Below are positions 59,786 through 64,000 of a stretch of DNA of 64,000 bases, piece by piece. Under the pieces are notes generated by a model. The model was given only the letters and a program-made list of their open reading frames with translations. It was not told the DNA's origin and ran no database searches. The stretch is from positions 698,472,656 through 698,536,655 of the forward strand of contig NC_081412.1 of the NCBI RefSeq assembly GCF_030272615.1, given 5' to 3'. Positions within the stretch are counted from its first letter, which is position 1. The number at the start of each line of letters is the position of its first letter. The position numbers were made by a program, and so were the translations under genes. Origin of the DNA: Cryptomeria japonica. Lineage: Eukaryota; Streptophyta; Pinopsida; Cupressales; Cupressaceae.

Positions 59786-61720
59786 CTATGATGAACTCCC
59801 TCCCTCGGAGCCGCCTGGCCTCGACGGAGTCTGAGCTGTAGATGGACCCACTCCAGGATCCCCCTGTCTCTCTGGTGGTGGTGGAGGACCCATAACCCCA
59901 CCGCTGGATGTCTGCCTCCTGCGACTCCCTCCCGTAGCCGTCGCTGTGCGCGACGATCTATGGAAGCTCCTCGCCCGCTGATCTGCTGGCACGGCAGCAT
60001 AGTACAGATCCCTCCAATAGGCGATCTCCTCTCCAGCTCGCAGCACATATGCGTAGCCTGCCCTTGCATCCTCTGCTGCCCGCCTCCTTGCCCTCAGAAC
60101 TGTTTCGGCCTCCGTGTATCTCTGGATAGCCTGATCCCTCTCCCGCTCTATGTCCCTGAGCCTGATCCTGAGGCGATCCCTCTCCCACACCAAATCCTTA
60201 ATCTCATCTGCCTGGCCCTGGCAGATCTCTCGCAGCCTCAACAGCTCATCCTCCTCAGGATCTCCGCCCTCGGCCTCTACCTGTGGCTCCTCCTCTATAG
60301 GTGCCTATCCCTGTGCCTCTGCCTGCACCTATCTAGGTGCCTGAATAGGTACCTGTGCCTGTATCTGTCCCTGTCCCTGCACCTGTCCAGGTCCCTGTCT
60401 AGGACCCTGTGCTGCTGGTACCTGTAGGGGTACTCCACCCCGACCCCTCACCACCACCTGGGCTGGTCTCTCCTGTCCTCCCTCCCTCCGAGGTGCTACT
60501 CGCCTCTCTCCCACCACTCCCCTCCGCCTCCGTCGGCCCCTGCCTCCATCTCCTCCACCATCATCATCATCATCCCCTCCCACCTCTCCCTCCAGCAGCT
60601 CTCCTGGATCTGTCAATCTCGGAAATGGATGCTCTGCCCAATACGCAGAGTACTCTGTGTCCATCCCTGCATCCTCTACCTCTGGCCACATGTCCCATGG
60701 TAACGGCATCATCTCCGCCAGCAGTGTCACGACCTGATCATATGATAGCAGTGGCCCGAACTATACCTGATCTCTGACTGTGTGGGCATACATGCCCGAG
60801 CCTCGTGGCATCCGCTGAATCCGCCCAAACTGCCTGCATACCCTGTCGACAAGCTGCCTCTCCAGAATATAGGTCGTCCGCCCAATAAGATACCTGCTCC
60901 TGAATGCATAGGGTAGCTCCAATGCGTCGTCATCCCACTCCTCGCACCCCAGGTACGGCCTCCAGATAACCATGTCTATGTCATCTATGACGCGCCTCCA
61001 ATGCTCCAATCTACCAATCCGAGGCTGGGATGTGATCATGTCGTACAAATGCACGAAGCTCCGTCCCTGCCCTCTGCCTCTGAAGTGGATCGGCCGTGTG
61101 ATGGGAAGGTGCTCATATGCCCACACCTGAAGGAGAGTAACACCGCAGCCCAAGCCCACTGATCCGTGGTACACAAAATGATGTAGCTCATAGTACAAAT
61201 GGGCCAGGACACATGGCCCCCATGCATACCTGGTGTGCTCTATCATCAGTGTCTCCAATGCCCCTCCCTAGCCAACTGCCAATCCTCGTGTGGCTCTGTC
61301 CGGACATAAATACCCACTGATAGCTCCCCCAATAACAGCCGACAATGCTAAACCTGTGGCGGTCATGGTATCCCAGGCCACGTGACCTGCTCGCATCTCC
61401 AAACCGGGATCCTGAAACACCCGTCTCAATGCCTCCCTGTCACTGTCACGATCGTATGGAATCAACTCTCCATCGATCGGGATATGCAGTATCCTGTACA
61501 CATCCTCCAGTGTCACTATCATCTCACCCATCGGCAGGTGAAACGTGCACGTCTCAGAGTGCCATCTCTCAGCCAACGCAGTCAGCAACCCCATGTTTGC
61601 CCGAAACTCAGGCACATAGAGCACATGTGTGAGACCCATCTCAATGGAAATCATGTCCTGAATCGACAACTCTGGTCGCAACCTCTGAGTCGATGGGAAT
61701 CTCTCCCGTGACTCCAACAT
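59786..61720 (-). pseudogene. PMD gene of A, broken by four stops
   Basis: It aligns end to end with the intact PMD gene of B, from ATG 61720 to the stop at 59786, and stays in one frame. Stop codons occupy 61268-61270, 60761-60763, 60329-60331 and 60305-60307, all TAG on the coding strand. Three replace CAG (Gln) of B and one replaces TGG (Trp). One codon is also missing near residue 28 (a Glu pair in B). The first stop falls after 150 residues, so at most the N-terminal PMD half could be made. The coding strand, GC content and flanking arrays are as in B. Confidence 0.9.
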
Positions 61721-61774
61721 AGGCAGATACTCCTGCAGTCAACCAATCAATCATGTCAGTTATCGTGGCATTCA

Positions 61775-62007
61775 CTGTTTATCACAAAATGCTACTTGCT
61801 ATCTAAATGCATACGCTTACCTATCCTAGTGACACTCACTGTTCATCACAAAGTGTTGCTATCTATCCTAGTAGTGCTTCCTGTTCATCACAAAGTACTA
61901 CGTGTGTGACATTCCCTATTCATCACAAAGTGTTACTCACATTCGCACTCCCTGTTCATCACAAAGTGCTGCATATCCTGGTGCTCCCTGTTCATCACAA
62001 AGTGCCT
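61775..62007. repeat. CTGTTCATCACAAAGTG array (A)
   Basis: Seven copies with the same order and nearly the same spacers as in B. It starts about 55 bases upstream of the PMD start codon. One copy reads CTATTCATCACAAAGTG. Confidence 0.8.
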
Positions 62008-62134
62008 TGATCTATCCTAGTCTTCCTAGAGGACCTGCTTGAGTGTCTCCTCTCAGCAGCTTATCCAATCGACAGCGTATGTTCATCACAGAACTGTTGA
62101 TTTGACCTCAAAGACTCAACTTATGCATTTTGAC

Positions 62135-62400
62135 TCACAAACGCGCTTATAGACTGCACAAACGTGCTTCTGCAACACAGACGCGTTTTCTGAACACAAA
62201 CGTGCCTATACCATGCACAAACGCGACCAGGGAACACAGACGTCCCTACATGACATAAACGCTCCTACAAAGCACAGACGCTTCTACATTTCACAAACGC
62301 GTCCGTATTCAGCACAAACGCGGTTCCAGGCACAGACGCGCCTGGACCCAACACAGACGCGCCTGTTGGACACAGACGCACCTGGCACTGACACAGACGC
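62135..62400. repeat. CACARACGCG array (A)
   Basis: About 15 copies, slightly fewer than in B because the left end lacks two units. Read from the PMD gene it is CGCGTCTGTG, the leader word of the same element. Confidence 0.82.
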
Positions 62401-62820
62401 GGTTGCACGTTTTTGCACTTTTTAACTATCCTATTCCTAGCACATTTATTGCTACTAAACATGCATTTATGACAAAACTTGAAATGCGTGAAAGTACGAG
62501 GAGGTTCTCGGGTACTTATCGGCTCTCCTGCATCTGCTGGTCGCTGGAATCGGCAAACGCGATCGAATCTATGAATGAAAGCCATCGCTGCTGACTGCTG
62601 CTGCTCTTTTCTCGCTCTGCACTATGATCTTCTAAGGGTGTAGATGACAATGAGGATGTCTTTTGCCCGTGGTCTATCTTATAGCTTAGCCTAGCCCTCG
62701 TCTTCCTTTCCCGAGTCAGTCTTTCTCATCCCGTGACTCTGTCACTTTATCCGGTCAGTCCATTCTAGCCTTTCTTTCTTATCGAGAGATTGTCTGCAAT
62801 CTTTTCAGACTTTTTCATCC

Positions 62821-62929
62821 AATCTCTCGAGGGGGCATATCATTCCCATTCTGGGGCAATTTTGTATCAGTTCATCTTATCTTCTTTGAAACAACGCGAC
62901 AAGCCGCATTGTCTCAAAGAGGGGCAAAA
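62821..62929 (+). promoter_or_regulatory. Polypurine tract and hairpin (A)
   Basis: CTCTCGAGGGGGCATA at about 62824, the stem CTTTGAAACAA/TTGTCTCAAAG at 62884-62919, and AAAGAGGGGCAAAA against the LTR are as in B. Confidence 0.8.
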
Positions 62930-63722
62930 TGTAGACACCCAAAATTGTCATGTCTAATTAAATAAATATTTTATTTATTTAATTATCTAAGCCTAATTCC
63001 TCTATTAATTAAATAAATCTTTATTTATTTAATTAATTCATTTATCCTCTTCTAGCCTTATTTCTTATTTAAATAAATACATTTATTTATTTAAATTATC
63101 CCTTTCCTAAATTAAATAAATATTTTATTTATTTAATTGTCCTACTTCTTCTATTAATTAAATAAATCTTTATTTATTTAATTAATTCATTAGCTTTTTC
63201 TACACATGACACATGTCATTCATCTCTTAATTCATACACTACCTACCCCTTTCATTATTTTGGTATTTCTTATACCTACCCTCTAATCCTAGCCGACCTC
63301 TCTTTTTACACCTCTCAATCTTATCCCTCCATTTCATATTGTGTCTTCTATTTAAGGAGATGCCTTCTTCATTATCAAACCCTAATCAAGTATTCTAATG
63401 ACACATGCTAACTACTTGATCAATTGACTACACTACGATCCTACTTGCAACCACATTCCGTTCTTTGTTGAGCTCTTGTGCATATAAAAATCTGAGAGCA
63501 AATATATCAAGCAAGATCAATGGAGATAGGAAGAATGGAGATCAAAACCCTATTGGACATGTGATGGTATAATCTTTGTGATTTTGAGTTATTTGCATTG
63601 TCTTAGGTAATCTTCATATGTTATGGTGGATCTTTGTTGATTGTTAGGCTAGGGTTTAGTGGTTGGATTCATTTTAGCCTTTCAATATTGTTGTTTATTG
63701 TTATCCATTTTCACCATATACA
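62930..63722 (+). repeat. 3' LTR of A
   Basis: 793 bp, ending CATATACA, followed by the target copy CGTAG. No difference from the 5' LTR was found by reading both in full. Confidence 0.95.
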
Positions 63723-64000
63723 CGTAGATTTTCAACAAAATTATTGCATACCAATCATCTATACATCTCCAGCTCATCGACATCTTTCATTTAATAATGT
63801 TTTTATCCATCCAATGCATTCTGTTATTACTCGGTTGTTACTCGGTAAATACTGAACCTTTACTCAATAGATATTCTGCCTTCTTTAACCGATAGCTATA
63901 ACGTTAGGGTTTGCCGACTAGCATCCTGCTCAGATAACATAGAACAATATCAATCTTTAACTAATTCTATAGCTTGAAATCTTTTCTCCTTCTTGTTCAA
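63723..64000 (-). repeat. LTR E, continued to window end
   Basis: After A's target copy the interrupted minus-strand LTR goes on to the edge. It shows ACTCGG and AACCGATAG words like other copia LTRs here, but no gene. Its end is outside the window. Confidence 0.5.

Larger units (their letters stand above)
46334..63722 (+). mobile_element. Element A: complete Tat-like retrotransposon with antisense PMD gene
   Basis: Two LTRs of exactly 793 bp bound it, with the 5-bp target duplication CGTAG at 46329-46333 and 63723-63727. At 17.4 kb it is large, as Tat/Ogre elements are. Order: LTR, primer site, 2.2-kb leader with two motif arrays, gag-pol, hairpins, antisense PMD, two arrays, polypurine tract, LTR. 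Reading both LTRs side by side I find no difference. Despite this youth, gag holds an inserted DNA transposon, pol has three stop mutations and the PMD gene has four. Confidence 0.96.

Noticed and set aside
62135-62400. CRISPR-like array of short repeats
   Set aside because: The repeat word is only about 10 bases and variable, spacers differ in length, and the setting is a plant retrotransposon.
1-64000. Host genes, tRNA or rRNA
   Set aside because: Every long frame falls inside an identified element, and no cloverleaf or rRNA signature was noticed. A tRNAscan or Rfam run would be decisive.

Overview
The window is plant nuclear DNA made almost entirely of nested LTR retrotransposons. No host gene, tRNA, rRNA or CRISPR array was recognised. 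Four things point to a large-genome seed plant: Ty3/gypsy elements of the Tat/Ogre type with two RNase H domains, Ty1/copia elements with a TGGTATCAGAGC-type initiator-Met primer site, an antisense plant mobile domain (PMD) gene, and stop mutations at CG and CHG sites. A conifer is plausible, but the sequence does not prove it.

Layout, using my own labels. Element B (1-11040, + strand) is the 3' part of a Tat-like element: an intact protease to integrase reading frame, three small hairpins, an intact antisense PMD gene, two repeat arrays, a polypurine tract and the 3' LTR. It sits in copia-like element C2. C2's LTR (11240-18847) is split by copia element C1 (11352-18055). C2's interior (18848-21354) carries gag remnants and an unrecognised broken gene. 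Old LTR pieces fill 21355-22729.

Copia element C3 starts at 22759. Only 6 bp into its 5' LTR it was hit by D (22765-38146, - strand, target duplication GTTAG). D is a second Tat-like family of 15.4 kb, with gag-pol broken by five TGA codons and no frameshift. C3 resumes at 38152. Its gag is split by a solo LTR (39909-41336, duplication CAAAG), its pol is decayed, and its 3' LTR is cut at 45442 by a minus-strand copia-type LTR, E. Element A (46334-63722, + strand, duplication CGTAG) sits inside E. A is a full-length relative of B. Its gag holds a 1.2 kb terminal-inverted-repeat transposon, so nesting runs four deep: C3, E, A, DNA transposon.

How the parts work together. In A and B the sense gene (gag-protease-RT-RNase H-archaeal-type RNase H-integrase) runs from the 5' LTR, and the PMD gene runs inward from the 3' end on the other strand. 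In A, both are preceded, each in its own reading direction, by arrays of the same short word GCGTCTGTG. Downstream of pol, A, B and D share small hairpins whose stems change in a compensatory way. A has two LTRs with no difference that I can find, yet many disabling changes, so it was probably moved by proteins from an intact relative such as B. The strongest candidates for something undescribed are the shared motif arrays, the post-pol hairpins and the PMD gene they surround.
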